35,774 bases of DNA, taken from Lewinellaceae bacterium. GTDB taxonomy: Bacteria > Bacteroidota > Bacteroidia > Chitinophagales > Saprospiraceae. The position numbers were made by a program, and so were the translations under genes. The notes under the pieces are model-generated. The model made no database searches. It was given only the letters and a program-made list of their open reading frames with translations, and had not been told where the DNA came from. Numbering within the stretch: the stretch's first letter is position 1; each line of letters begins with the position of its first letter. Location: NCBI GenBank assembly GCA_947476195.1, contig CANJPT010000039.1, positions 1 through 35,774 of the forward strand. The letters are read 5' to 3'. Shown piece by piece: positions 9,464-17,347 of the stretch.

Positions 9464-9884
9464 GATACAAGGGATATTAAAAAAGACATCGCAAGGAACG
9501 ACGATTTATGGTAATGAAAAATCCTTTAACATTTTTTTCTGACGAAAATATGAATTAGCTGTTACACAACAATAGGAGTGGATTTTCCAAAAATGGGTTT
9601 AGGTCTGATTTTCACGAAATTACGCGGTGAATTAGCTTACCTGTTGGAAGGCCCAAAAGATCAGCGCAAGGTGAAATGCTAAAGCAAAGAGGGTAACGAG
9701 TGTTTTGTTCTTTTTCATATTTGGAGGGTGTAGGCGCTTTGCTGCTGCTACAACATATTCATTTCAAAAGATATGCCAATCACATAGCTGAAATGTTATT
9801 TATTTTTAAACATATTGATTGTCAGTAATTTATCAGAATAAAAATATTAAATATTAATATAAGGTATGAAATTTAGAATAAAAA
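9464..9884. other. Gene-poor AT-rich spacer
   Basis: About 420 bases upstream of the tlpA-like gene and downstream of the zinc-ribbon gene. Apart from one possible 28-residue ORF at 9632-9718, I see no gene, RNA or repeat. The 9780-9885 part is strongly AT-rich and may contain the promoter of the leftward thioredoxin pair, but no motif was clear enough to call. Confidence 0.5.
9632..9718 (-). CDS. Possible 28-residue single-span membrane peptide
   Basis: An ATG at 9718 opens a 28-codon frame ending at TAA (9632-9634). It encodes a lysine-rich start (MKKNK), a continuous hydrophobic stretch (TLVTLFALAFHLALIFWAF) and a short polar tail (QQVS). This is the profile of a small single-pass membrane protein, and the frame is too short for ordinary gene calling. 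No Shine-Dalgarno sequence is visible upstream, which is common in Bacteroidota and so is not decisive. No family recognised; it could be chance in a spacer. Confidence 0.3.
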   Translation of the reverse strand: MKKNKTLVTLFALAFHLALIFWAFQQVS

Positions 9885-9916
9885 ATGCCGCCTCAAAGTC
9901 GAACTTTAAGGCGGCA
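9885..9916 (-). terminator. Rho-independent terminator of the zinc-ribbon gene
   Basis: ATGCCGCCT-C-AAAGT pairs with ACTTT-A-AGGCGGCAT around a short loop. On the minus strand the stem is followed by a T run (A run at 9880-9884 of the + strand). It lies 26 bases beyond the stop of the gene ending at 9942. Confidence 0.75.
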
Positions 9917-9941
9917 TTTTAAAGGTTATCAACCCCAAAGC

Positions 9942-10697
9942 CTAAGCTTCTACCATAGCTCCTGGATTGACAATGCTGTAATCCACTAAGATCCGGCCGC
10001 AGTGCTCACAGGCTATGACGCGCTTGTGCAAGCCGATTTCAAGGTGCACCTGAGGTGGTACGTTATTGAAACAGCCACCACAAGAATTACGCTCTACTGT
10101 GGCTACAGAAATACCATTACGATAAGTGCGACGTGTTTTGTCGTAGGCATTGATCAGACGCGCTTCGATGCCTTCGCGCAACTTTTCACTTTGTTTGTGC
10201 AGACGCTTTTCTTCGCCTTCTGTTTTTTCGATTACGCCTTGCAACTCCACTTTTTTCGCTTCAAGCTCTTTTTGCTTCGCTTCAAATTTTGCTTCAGCAA
10301 TCATGAGGCTCTCCTTTTTGCCATCAAGGCTTCCTTTGGCTTCACGCACACGCTTATCAGAGAGTTGGATGTCCAGTTTCGCCAATTCAATCTCTTTTTG
10401 CAAGGCTTCGTACTCGCGGTTATTTTTGACCTCCTCCAGTTGCTTTTGGTATCGCTTGATGTTCACATCGGCCTCTTTAGAGGTGACTTGCATCTTGGAT
10501 ATTTCAAGCTCACTTTCTTTGAGTACGGCCTTCATTTTCTTTATTCGGGTCTCAAGTCCCGCTACTTCATCTTCCAAATCGGAAACCTCCATTGGGAGTT
10601 CTCCTTTGAGGATTTGAATCTCATCGAGCTGTGAATCATTCTGCTGTAAGTTCCACAGCATGGTGAGTTTGTCGGCAATGGATGCTTCTACGGCCAT
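9942..10697 (-). CDS. Coiled-coil C4-type zinc-ribbon protein
   Basis: A 251-residue protein with a long heptad-rich, highly charged coiled coil (about residues 35-190) and a C-terminal zinc ribbon whose ligands are C206-x-x-C209 and C230-x-x-C233 (NSCGGCFNN and ACEHCGR). This is the architecture of the zf-RING_7 / HP0958 family; some relatives act as nucleic-acid or protein adaptors, but the function of the Bacteroidota members is not settled. It follows the Nif3-family gene on the same strand (107 bases apart), a pairing common in Bacteroidota. A 12-base tandem repeat sits just upstream of the start. Confidence 0.88.
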   Translation of the reverse strand: MAVEASIADKLTMLWNLQQNDSQLDEIQILKGELPMEVSDLEDEVAGLETRIKKMKAVLKESELEISKMQVTSKEADVNIKRYQKQLEEVKNNREYEALQKEIELAKLDIQLSDKRVREAKGSLDGKKESLMIAEAKFEAKQKELEAKKVELQGVIEKTEGEEKRLHKQSEKLREGIEARLINAYDKTRRTYRNGISVATVERNSCGGCFNNVPPQVHLEIGLHKRVIACEHCGRILVDYSIVNPGAMVEA

Positions 10698-10707
10698 TCT
10701 ATTCTAT

Positions 10708-10743
10708 TGATTGAATGAGTGATTGAATGAGTGATTGAGTGAG
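10708..10743. repeat. Three tandem copies of a 12-base unit
   Basis: TGATTGAATGAG occurs at 10708-10719 and 10720-10731, then TGATTGAGTGAG at 10732-10743. The array begins 10 bases upstream of the zinc-ribbon gene's ATG (10695-10697), in its presumed leader. Copy number could change by slippage, altering leader length but not a reading frame. Confidence 0.85.
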
Positions 10744-10804
10744 TAGTTGGTTATTGTCCGCTTATGGTTGAATAAGACGTATTGGGTTGACTTTCAAAGG
10801 TTTT

Positions 10805-11590
10805 TCAGAAATAAAAGACCGGATTGGTGCTCTTTTCTGTCAAATGGAGCGCAAAAGTAGGGAATTTTTCTTGTACTATGTCGCGTAATAGTTCAATGGT
10901 AAATTGCTCGCTCTCATAATGCCCTACATCGGCAATGACCAGCTTACCCTCTGCATCGAAAAACTCGTGGTATTTGAAGTCTGCTGAGACAAAAGCGTCG
11001 GCTTTAGCTCGGAGTGCTTCAGATAGGAGAAAACTTCCTGCACCGCCACAAACAGCTACTTTTCGAACGGTTTTGCCACGTAAAGCTGTATGCCGTATGG
11101 TATTGGTCTTCAAGACTTTCTTGAGGTGTTGGAGAAATTCCGTCTCATCCATTGGTTTGGGCAGATTCCCCAATAATCCAGCCCCTATTTCAAAATCATC
11201 GGGCCGTGGCGCAAGGATACGGGTTTCTACAAGACCGATTTTTTCTGCTATTTTTGCGTTTACGCCTTGCCTGTAAACATTATCTATGTTGGTATGAATG
11301 GCATAGATGGCAATATTGTGCCGAATGGCCTGTATCACCGTTCGTTCTACATAGCTGGTACCGTTGAAACGCTTGAGTCCTCGAAATACAATCGGGTGAT
11401 GGGCTACTACAAGATTACAGCCTCGGGTAATCGCTTCATCCACAATCGCTTCTGTTGAATCAAGGCAAAAAAGTACTCCACTCACTTCAGTACCTAAATC
11501 TCCTACGATCAGGCCCGCATTGTCGTATGATTCCTGTAAGTGAGGGGAGGCAATGGCCTCGAGGGCCGAGAGGATGTCATAGATTTTCAT
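10805..11590 (-). CDS. Nif3-family dinuclear metal-centre protein
   Basis: A 261-residue Nif3/YbgI-type protein. Metal ligands of the family are visible: H64-H65 in VVAHHPIVFRG, H99 and D103 in AIHTNID, and H224/E227 in DVGHYESEQ. The glycine-rich AVCGGAGSF (about 179-187) is also typical. Members form a hexameric toroid with a two-metal site; some are annotated GTP cyclohydrolase 1 type 2, but in vivo activity is not established. Many Bacteroidota homologues carry an inserted PII-like domain and are about 360 residues; this one lacks it. It heads the pair with the zinc-ribbon gene. Confidence 0.92.
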   Translation of the reverse strand: MKIYDILSALEAIASPHLQESYDNAGLIVGDLGTEVSGVLFCLDSTEAIVDEAITRGCNLVVAHHPIVFRGLKRFNGTSYVERTVIQAIRHNIAIYAIHTNIDNVYRQGVNAKIAEKIGLVETRILAPRPDDFEIGAGLLGNLPKPMDETEFLQHLKKVLKTNTIRHTALRGKTVRKVAVCGGAGSFLLSEALRAKADAFVSADFKYHEFFDAEGKLVIADVGHYESEQFTIELLRDIVQEKFPTFALHLTEKSTNPVFYF

Positions 11591-11615
11591 GTGCGCTAAC
11601 CTAATATATTATTGT

Positions 11616-11632
11616 AAACCAAATTTTGGTTT
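11616..11632. promoter_or_regulatory. Inverted repeat upstream of the Nif3 gene
   Basis: AAACCAAA-T-TTTGGTTT has perfect 8-base arms around one base and lies 26 bases upstream of the Nif3 start codon (11590). Position and symmetry fit an operator, but no regulator is known; chance in AT-rich sequence is possible. Confidence 0.3.
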
Positions 11633-11736
11633 GCAAGTTCAGACCAATCTGCCAAAAGGGGGCAAATTTTTAAATTTAAAAAAAAGTGTGCACTAATTTC
11701 TTGGACAAAGGGAAGTTGAAAAAAATTAAGTATGGC

Positions 11737-12402
11737 CTATTTCCGGTCACTTCCGTCAAACCAGTCCGTATCCGTCAGGTTGTAGATCTCCTGGATTTCG
11801 TGCAGGACTTTGCGAAAATCCAGTTCCAAATCCTTGAGTACCCCCGAGCGCATATCAAATACCCAGCCATGCACGGTTGGAGCACCTTCATCCACGAAGC
11901 GCTGCTGTACGGCGGCAGTTTTGATCACATTGACACATTGCTCCTGCACGTTGAGCTCTACCAATCGGTCGAAACGGGCGTTTTCATCGGTGATGGCCTG
12001 GAGTTCTTCTTTGTGGAGGCGGTAGACGTCACGGATATTGCGCAACCAAGGGTTGAGAATGCCAAGGTCCTTAGATTGCATGGCGGCCTTCACACCTCCG
12101 CAGCCATAGTGACCACACACGACGATACGCTTGACTTTTAAGTGCCGCACCGCGTAGTTGATGACCGACATCACGTTCAGGTCCACGCTGGCTACGATAT
12201 TGCCTACGTTACGGTGAATGAATACCTCGCCGGGTTGGGCGCCCATGAGCTCCTCGGCGGTTACGCGACTGTCGGAACAGCCTATGTAGAGGTATTCAGG
12301 CGTTTGGTCGCGGGCCAGTTTTTCAAAAAAGTCCTTTTCAGTGGCCGTTTTTTCTGCAATCCATTTGCGATTGTTTTCGAAGATTTGTTCGTAAGAGACC
12401 AT
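11737..12402 (-). CDS. Beta-class carbonic anhydrase
   Basis: A 221-residue cytoplasmic enzyme interconverting CO2 and bicarbonate. The zinc site is complete: C42 with D44 and R46 in GCSDSRV, and H98 and C101 in VVCGHYGCGG. The conserved FIHRNVGN segment (about 61-68) and the HGWVFDMRSG segment near the C-terminus also match beta carbonic anhydrases. Length is standard and no signal peptide is present. It stands alone with 146 bases to the Nif3 gene downstream and a 494-base spacer upstream, so it probably has its own promoter. Likely supplies bicarbonate for carboxylations. Confidence 0.95.
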   Translation of the reverse strand: MVSYEQIFENNRKWIAEKTATEKDFFEKLARDQTPEYLYIGCSDSRVTAEELMGAQPGEVFIHRNVGNIVASVDLNVMSVINYAVRHLKVKRIVVCGHYGCGGVKAAMQSKDLGILNPWLRNIRDVYRLHKEELQAITDENARFDRLVELNVQEQCVNVIKTAAVQQRFVDEGAPTVHGWVFDMRSGVLKDLELDFRKVLHEIQEIYNLTDTDWFDGSDRK

Positions 12403-12896
12403 GATTTTGGTAGTTTAAGCCCCGTAGATTTAGTGAAAGTGGGGAGCATTTTGTAGCATGCAGAAAGGATTCGTGGGGGGGATAGGGGTCAAAAATCCTT
12501 AATTTTATTTAGAAATTTGTAAATCTCGATTCGAAATTTCCTGGACAGGGTCAGTTATGACTTTTAATATTGAGGCGGTGACTCAAAGTCACGGCCTCAA
12601 TGGTTCAAGATTATTGAATTGGATACTTCAAGTCACCGCCTAAATGTAGCCATAAAGGATGTGCATAAAATGATAATACACTTATTCGCACAATACTACG
12701 GCTTATTTGAGAATTGGTAATTGTAGCAGGAAATGGCAGCTTGGTCAGTTCAGGGTTGAATTTGTCTGTTTCAAGGTTAAATTGTGGCCGGTCCAAAGGA
12801 TTTGCCAAACAGCCGATGTAACTTTGCGCATTCTTTAGGGTCAAAGGTATCCCGGGCATTTGTGTCCGATTTTTCCCACTTTAAAATTCAACGACT
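12403..12896. other. Spacer between carbonic anhydrase and tatA
   Basis: A 494-base divergent spacer. It holds a strong hairpin (12569-12601) and a partial extra copy of one arm (12631-12645), with otherwise unremarkable sequence. A minus-strand frame at 12611-12859 gives no recognisable protein and is not called. Promoters for both flanking genes are presumably here. Confidence 0.5.
12569..12601. repeat. Strong hairpin of unknown role, plus extra arm copy
   Basis: ATTGAGGC-G-GTGACT pairs with AGTCAC-G-GCCTCAAT around the loop CAA (15-base arms, one G-G mismatch). No T run follows on either strand, so it is not a standard terminator. A related sequence, AGTCACCGCCTAAAT, recurs at 12631-12645, suggesting a degenerate repeat element. 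Confidence 0.6.
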
Positions 12897-13112
12897 ATGA
12901 CTGCTACACTTTTATTTTTAGGCAATCTCGGCGGGTCGGAGCTCATGCTTATCTTCCTGGTTGTTTTGCTCCTTTTCGGAGGCAAAAAAATTCCAGAACT
13001 GATGCAAGGTTTGGGTCGCGGTATTCGCGAATTCAACAATGCAAAAAACTCTGTGGAGGATGAGATCCGTCAAGGGATGCGCGATGCAGATAAGAAGCCA
13101 CTCGAAAAGTAA
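12897..13112 (+). CDS. tatA: Sec-independent protein translocase subunit TatA/TatE
   Basis: A 71-residue protein with the TatA layout: a short N-terminal membrane helix (ELMLIFLVVLLLFG), the FGGKKIPEL hinge, an amphipathic helix (MQGLGRGIREFNNAK) and a charged tail ending KKPLEK. TatA oligomers form the conduct through which the twin-arginine system moves folded proteins across the inner membrane. No tatC is nearby, as is common in Bacteroidota. An overlapping frame starting at 12860 is a shadow. A terminator follows about 38 bases after the stop, so the gene is probably monocistronic. Confidence 0.93.
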   Translation: MTATLLFLGNLGGSELMLIFLVVLLLFGGKKIPELMQGLGRGIREFNNAKNSVEDEIRQGMRDADKKPLEK

Positions 13113-13150
13113 TCGAACGCTATTATTAAGATTATCTGAACCAATCAAAA

Positions 13151-13181
13151 CCCCGCTCAGCACTGCTGAGCGGGGTTTTTT
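13151..13181. terminator. Rho-independent terminator after tatA
   Basis: CCCCGCTCAGCA pairs perfectly with TGCTGAGCGGGG (12-base arms) and is followed by TTTTTT on the + strand; an AAAA run precedes it, so it may also stop transcription arriving from dnaB (stop at 13218) on the minus strand. Confidence 0.9.
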
Positions 13182-13217
13182 GTTGGGACCTATGTATTTT
13201 TAAGGTCTTTAGGTGGC

Positions 13218-15779
13218 CTAAAACGGAATATCCTCGTCATTCATCCGGGATTGTCGGGAAATTACGCTTTGCTGGAAAGGGCCGCTGAGCGGATCTGATA
13301 GTCCGGCAAAAGAGGGATCATCCAGGTTGCTGAACTTGGCAAAGGTGTCGGTAAATTTGAGTTTGATCGTGTCCAATGCTCCATTCCGGTGCTTGGCTAT
13401 GATAAATTCAGCGACTCCTTTCAGACTATTCCCGTGTTCGTCGTCAAGGATTTGATAATATTCAGGTCTATAGATAAAGGATACAATATCAGCATCTTGC
13501 TCAATACTTCCGCTTTCACGAAGGTCACTCAATTGTGGCCGTTTACTCCCGCCACGTTGTTCTACTGCTCGGCTAAGTTGTGAAAGCGCGATCACAGGCA
13601 CGTTCAGTTCTTTGGCCAGTGATTTCAGGGCCCGTGAAATACTGCCTATCTCTTGTTCGCGGTTGCCCGTGCGATTGTTTTCTGCTGACCCGGTCATCAA
13701 TTGTAGGTAGTCTATGATGATCAACTGGATATCGTGCTGCTGCTTTAGACGGCGGCACTTAGCCCGGAGTTCGAAGATGTTGATGGCGGGCGTATCGTCA
13801 ATATAAATCGGCACGGCATTGAGCCGTTCTACCGTGGTCTGAAGCATTTGCCACTCATAGTCTTCTAGTTTGCCATTCCGGAATTTGTTGGCCGGAATCT
13901 CTGATTCCATTGAGATCAGACGCTGCACAAGCTGGGTAGAAGCCATCTCAAGGGAAAACAGGGCGACGCCTTTGCTAAAGTCCAGGGCTGCGTTTAGCGC
14001 AACAGCTAATACCATCGAGGTATTGTGTGTCACCGTCATATCCTCCAGAAGGAAAAGCCCGTTGCCATCCAGCTCAAAACCGTAGTAATCGTCTTCTTTA
14101 TCCGCGGCCACTTTAATCGCCGTCACTTGCCAGTTGATCTTGCTTTTCCAGGGATTGGGTTGTTTGCGTTGGATACGCACCGGCACTTTATCAAGATCGC
14201 CGTAAATGCGCAAGCGCCAAACCATAGTTTCAAAGCTAATGGAAGTGATCGGTGCTTTTTTCTCCGTCAGGGAAGTCCGGAATCCCAGAGAATCGCAGAG
14301 GAATTTAATTTCTCTGGCCAGGGTTTCGTTTTTTTGAGTAATCTCGAAACCATTGGACTGCATTAGGTAATGGCCGTTACTATCGATCAATCCAGCCAGG
14401 AGTTCAAGTCTTTTTTCAGTAGCGTTGATAAGGTAGTCTTGCGGGATATGTTTATTTCCAAGAACGCCCAACTCGCGCAACATCCCGTGCAATGAATACC
14501 CCATTGCGTGTCGGCGTTCATTTTCGATGCTGTAAATCGGGCATTTCCCTGGTGACAGCTTGTCTTGTTTAAATTGAAGACCCAAATCTCCAGCATAGGA
14601 TTCCAGATAGCTCAGGACTTCTTCATCGGCGGTTGCAATATTGCTATGTTCAGACGTGCCATCACCCAACCAAAGCCCTAAGAAATAGGGGTGCAATGAA
14701 AGGGGCCTTTCAGCAAATTCAACCGATGTTTTATAGCCCTTATAATTGGTCTTGAATTTGGACGAGGTTTGAAGATATTCTTTTACGCTGATGTTCAACG
14801 CGTCCTCACTTTGATGCTTCCACTCAGTCCGATTGCGCTTGAGGGACAGGATATGGCTTTCATTTACCCGATAATCAATGCCCTTGTTTTGGCGCACCCA
14901 ATACATCATTTCCCGCCCTTTTGTAGTGGAAAGTATGGTTCTTGGCGTAGAGTCATTCCCCATGAGCAGTTCGCCAGGAGCCAGATCCTCCACTAAACGA
15001 AGTGTTCCGTCGAACATCAACACCTTGGTTCCTTTGGCCAGGCACTTACCCATGCCCGGCCGCGCCGCAATAATGATCAGATCTGAGGGCTGCCAGCCAG
15101 AAGTAAGTCGGTCAAGGTCTGTAAAGCCAGTGGGTACCCCCGTTAGTCCGTCCTCTTTTTTAGAAAGTTCTTCAATCTGCTTGAGCACCTTGCTGCTAAG
15201 GCTGCCCATGCTTTCGTAGGAGCGACTGAGGTTGTTTTGCGTGATTGCAAAAAGTCCCTTTTCAGCCTCATCGAGTAGGTTGAATACGTCGGTTGTATCC
15301 TCGTAGGCATCGCGGATAGTTCGAGTACTCACGCCTATGAGTTCACGCTGGATGTGCTTTTGGGCAATGATACGGGCGTGGTATTCGATATTAGCCGCAG
15401 AAGCAACCCGGTTGCTGAGTTCTACAAGGTAATAGCCACCGCCAATTTTGTCGAGGTCACCGGCTTTCTTCAATTCTTCAGTTACGGTAAGCAGGTCCAC
15501 CGGGTTAGAGCGTTCGAACAGCCTTATGATGGCGCGATAGATCTGCTGGTGCCCTTCGAGATAAAAACTCTCGGGTCGCAGGGTGTCCATTACTAAAGGC
15601 AATGCCTCCCGGTCGAGCATGAGTGCACCAAGGACGGCTTCTTCGAGTGGTACAGCTTGTGGTTGAACCTTGCCAAACACGAAGTTAGACAAGCTCTCAT
15701 TATTGGGCGCATTCCTACGGCCTTTGCCATTGTTGCCCCCTTGCTGGCCACTTTGTTGATTATTGCTCGATTCGTTCAT
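13218..15779 (-). CDS. dnaB: Replicative DNA helicase DnaB with an intein in the Walker A loop
   Basis: The start is placed at the ATG at 15777-15779 (MNESSNN), with AGGAA about 10 bases upstream; an in-frame ATG at 15872 would add 31 residues unlike DnaB. The product is 853 residues; without the 341-residue intein it is 512, normal for DnaB. The N-terminal domain (from PQAVPLEEAVLGALML) binds primase and supports hexamer assembly. The RecA-like motor starts at LTGVPTGFTDLD; its Walker A is split as RPGMGK / TSMVLA by the intein. Walker B is LIIIDYLQLM, and the DLRESGSIEQDAD motif, another known intein site, is uninterrupted. The protein ends MNDEDIPF. It unwinds DNA at the fork, and the intein must be spliced out before ATP can be bound. 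Confidence 0.97.
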   Translation of the reverse strand: MNESSNNQQSGQQGGNNGKGRRNAPNNESLSNFVFGKVQPQAVPLEEAVLGALMLDREALPLVMDTLRPESFYLEGHQQIYRAIIRLFERSNPVDLLTVTEELKKAGDLDKIGGGYYLVELSNRVASAANIEYHARIIAQKHIQRELIGVSTRTIRDAYEDTTDVFNLLDEAEKGLFAITQNNLSRSYESMGSLSSKVLKQIEELSKKEDGLTGVPTGFTDLDRLTSGWQPSDLIIIAARPGMGKCLAKGTKVLMFDGTLRLVEDLAPGELLMGNDSTPRTILSTTKGREMMYWVRQNKGIDYRVNESHILSLKRNRTEWKHQSEDALNISVKEYLQTSSKFKTNYKGYKTSVEFAERPLSLHPYFLGLWLGDGTSEHSNIATADEEVLSYLESYAGDLGLQFKQDKLSPGKCPIYSIENERRHAMGYSLHGMLRELGVLGNKHIPQDYLINATEKRLELLAGLIDSNGHYLMQSNGFEITQKNETLAREIKFLCDSLGFRTSLTEKKAPITSISFETMVWRLRIYGDLDKVPVRIQRKQPNPWKSKINWQVTAIKVAADKEDDYYGFELDGNGLFLLEDMTVTHNTSMVLAVALNAALDFSKGVALFSLEMASTQLVQRLISMESEIPANKFRNGKLEDYEWQMLQTTVERLNAVPIYIDDTPAINIFELRAKCRRLKQQHDIQLIIIDYLQLMTGSAENNRTGNREQEIGSISRALKSLAKELNVPVIALSQLSRAVEQRGGSKRPQLSDLRESGSIEQDADIVSFIYRPEYYQILDDEHGNSLKGVAEFIIAKHRNGALDTIKLKFTDTFAKFSNLDDPSFAGLSDPLSGPFQQSVISRQSRMNDEDIPF
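14022..15044 (-). mobile_element. DnaB intein with LAGLIDADG endonuclease domain
   Basis: Residues 246-586 of DnaB (numbered from the ATG at 15779) form an intein of 341 residues. It opens with Cys (CLAKGTKVLMFDG, block A), has a block B histidine in VNESHILSL (H309), and closes with FLLEDMTVTHN (His-Asn) before Thr as the +1 nucleophile. The central part is a homing-endonuclease domain with two LAGLIDADG helices: FLGLWLGDGT, keeping the acidic residue (D373), and LLAGLIDSNG, where the catalytic acidic position is Asn (N468, codon AAC at 14376-14378). All splicing residues are present, so splicing is probably intact, while cleavage may be lost or reduced to nicking. Insertion between K and T/S of the P-loop is also known in mycobacterial DnaB inteins. 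Confidence 0.95.
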
Positions 15780-15939
15780 GGTGTGATTTTTCCTGGAATA
15801 TTGCTCGGGGCTTTGCCAACATTGGCCAGAAAAGTGTTCTGCGCCTTTTGATCGCTGTAACAACGCCTCCAAATGGGCCGCAAATCTACTTTTTACAACC
15901 CGGTATTTCTTTTTGAAACAATCCGTGTGACCCCAATTC

Positions 15940-16290
15940 TGTGGAAAAACCCGTTGGTAAGTGTGGAAAACCTACTAAAAAAGGCAGGTTATCCACATCG
16001 GGTTTCAGTTATCAACAGTCTAAAATAGGGCTTACCCCAAAATGATTAACGCTTGAAAAGCACTGCTTTAGCAAAAAATAGTCCTGATGTTTAGCAGCGT
16101 ATCAGTATATTTCTAAGAATACCTCCAGGTTAAGTCAAGGCTAATTTTCCACAGTGTAAAAGTTTTTTTTTTGTCCTTCCGATCAACAAATATAAAATAT
16201 TATGTTTTAAAATTTAAAAAAAGTTTTAAAAAAAGATAAAGTTTTTTAATATTAAAAATTTGCTTATATAGACCGTTTTCTCGTTAAACA
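15940..16290. other. DnaA-box-like cluster beside an AT-rich tract (candidate origin)
   Basis: The 15780-16402 spacer upstream of dnaB contains TGTGGAAAA at 15940-15948 and 15962-15970 (minus-strand TTTTCCACA), a perfect TTATCCACA at 15989-15997, a TTATCAACA variant at 16009-16017 and TTTTCCACA at 16145-16153. These fit or approach the DnaA-box consensus TTWTNCACA. From about 16155 to 16270 the sequence is almost pure A/T (runs of T, AAATTTAAAAAAAG, TTTTAATATTAAAAATT), resembling an unwinding element. The pattern fits a replication origin or a DnaA-regulated dnaB promoter. No gene is visible in the spacer. Confidence 0.45.
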
Positions 16291-16402
16291 ATCCTTTTAT
16301 CAGAATTTTCGCACATCATTTCGTTTCCTGATTCACTCAGCTATTATTTTTAAAACAAAAGTGCAGTATAAATTTTTGCCTAATAGCTTGGTTTTCAACA
16401 CC

Positions 16403-17347
16403 TCATTGGTATATAGATCCAGCTGCTCCATATCGAGCCTTGAAACCCTCCCAACCCTGCAATCCGCCGGTATGTAAAACAACAACCGTACTAGCGGATT
16501 GAAAATAACCTTTGGACAACAAATCGAATACCCCGAAGAGCATTTTAGCCGTATAAACAGGGTCTGGCAGAATGTTGGTTTTTAGGTAAAAACGACGAAT
16601 AAATTCCATGACTGGTGGGTGTAGTTTGGCAAATCCGCCAAAAGTGTAGTCGTGCATAATACTGAATCGCTTTTCCATGTCAACACGAGCGGGCAAAAGC
16701 CGTAGGATGGTTTCAGATTCAAAATTATAGCTGCTGACCGGGAATATCAACGTATTGCTGTTGGGAAGGCTTAGTCCAGCTATGATTCCAGCAGCCGTAC
16801 AGCCAGTGCCAGCTGGGGTACAGAGGTAAAACGCATGCTCTGATTGAACTGTTGGCAATTGTCTGGCAATTTCACCAGGAATATCCATGCAAGCTTCTAC
16901 AGCCTGAGGTGTGTTACCGCCTTCTGGCAGAAAATAGTGGTCCGGATACTCGCTGCTCAGGAGCGGGTAGCCTTGCTGCTTAAATGCATCGTACTGGGCT
17001 TTGGGCAGTCGATGTAGTCGCATGCCATTTTCCTGACAAAACAAAAGGGTAGGGTTTTGAAGATCAGCATATTCACCACGCAGCAGGCCCACAGTTGGGA
17101 TACCCCATAGTCTTCCAGCCACTGCAACGGCGTGCAAATGGTTGGAAAATGCACCGCCAAAGGTGACCAATCCCCCTGGGAAAGAACGCTGTATCATCGG
17201 CAGTACGGCGCCCAGTTTTCGGCCTTTACTGCCCTGGATCTCGGGGTGAAGCAGGTCATCGCGTTTGATATAAAGCGAGATGCCTTGTGCGTTACCAGGG
17301 TGTTCGGCAATTCTTTCTAAGGGGGAGATAGGGAGCTGGAAGCGCAT
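16403..17347 (-). CDS. PLP-dependent enzyme, ACC deaminase / D-cysteine desulfhydrase family
   Basis: A 314-residue fold-type II pyridoxal-phosphate enzyme. The probable Schiff-base lysine is K41 in IQGSKGRKLGA, following YIKRDDLLHPE, both typical of the family. VTFGGAFSNHLHAVA (about 61-75) matches the substrate/cofactor loop, and CTPAGTGCTAAG (about 176-187) the phosphate-binding glycine-rich loop. Members deaminate 1-aminocyclopropane-1-carboxylate or desulfhydrate D-cysteine, and sequence reading cannot separate these; Bacteroidota homologues are usually annotated as generic PLP lyases. It is divergent from rfbD and downstream of the dnaB spacer, with no pathway neighbours. Confidence 0.85.
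   Translation of the reverse strand: MRFQLPISPLERIAEHPGNAQGISLYIKRDDLLHPEIQGSKGRKLGAVLPMIQRSFPGGLVTFGGAFSNHLHAVAVAGRLWGIPTVGLLRGEYADLQNPTLLFCQENGMRLHRLPKAQYDAFKQQGYPLLSSEYPDHYFLPEGGNTPQAVEACMDIPGEIARQLPTVQSEHAFYLCTPAGTGCTAAGIIAGLSLPNSNTLIFPVSSYNFESETILRLLPARVDMEKRFSIMHDYTFGGFAKLHPPVMEFIRRFYLKTNILPDPVYTAKMLFGVFDLLSKGYFQSASTVVVLHTGGLQGWEGFKARYGAAGSIYQ

Noticed and set aside
10002-10634. Long open frame (210 codons) on the + strand opposite the zinc-ribbon gene
   Set aside because: It is the antisense of a charged coiled coil, rich in Phe/Leu from Lys/Glu codons. The opposite strand has a complete family match.
12611-12859. Minus-strand frame of 82 codons upstream of tatA
   Set aside because: No family resemblance, no start signal, and it overlaps the repeat copy at 12631-12645; probably chance.
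15780-15872. Upstream in-frame start for dnaB
   Set aside because: The extra 31 residues do not resemble DnaB and the ATG at 15779 has a ribosome-binding-like AGGAA; the shorter form gives a 512-residue spliced product.
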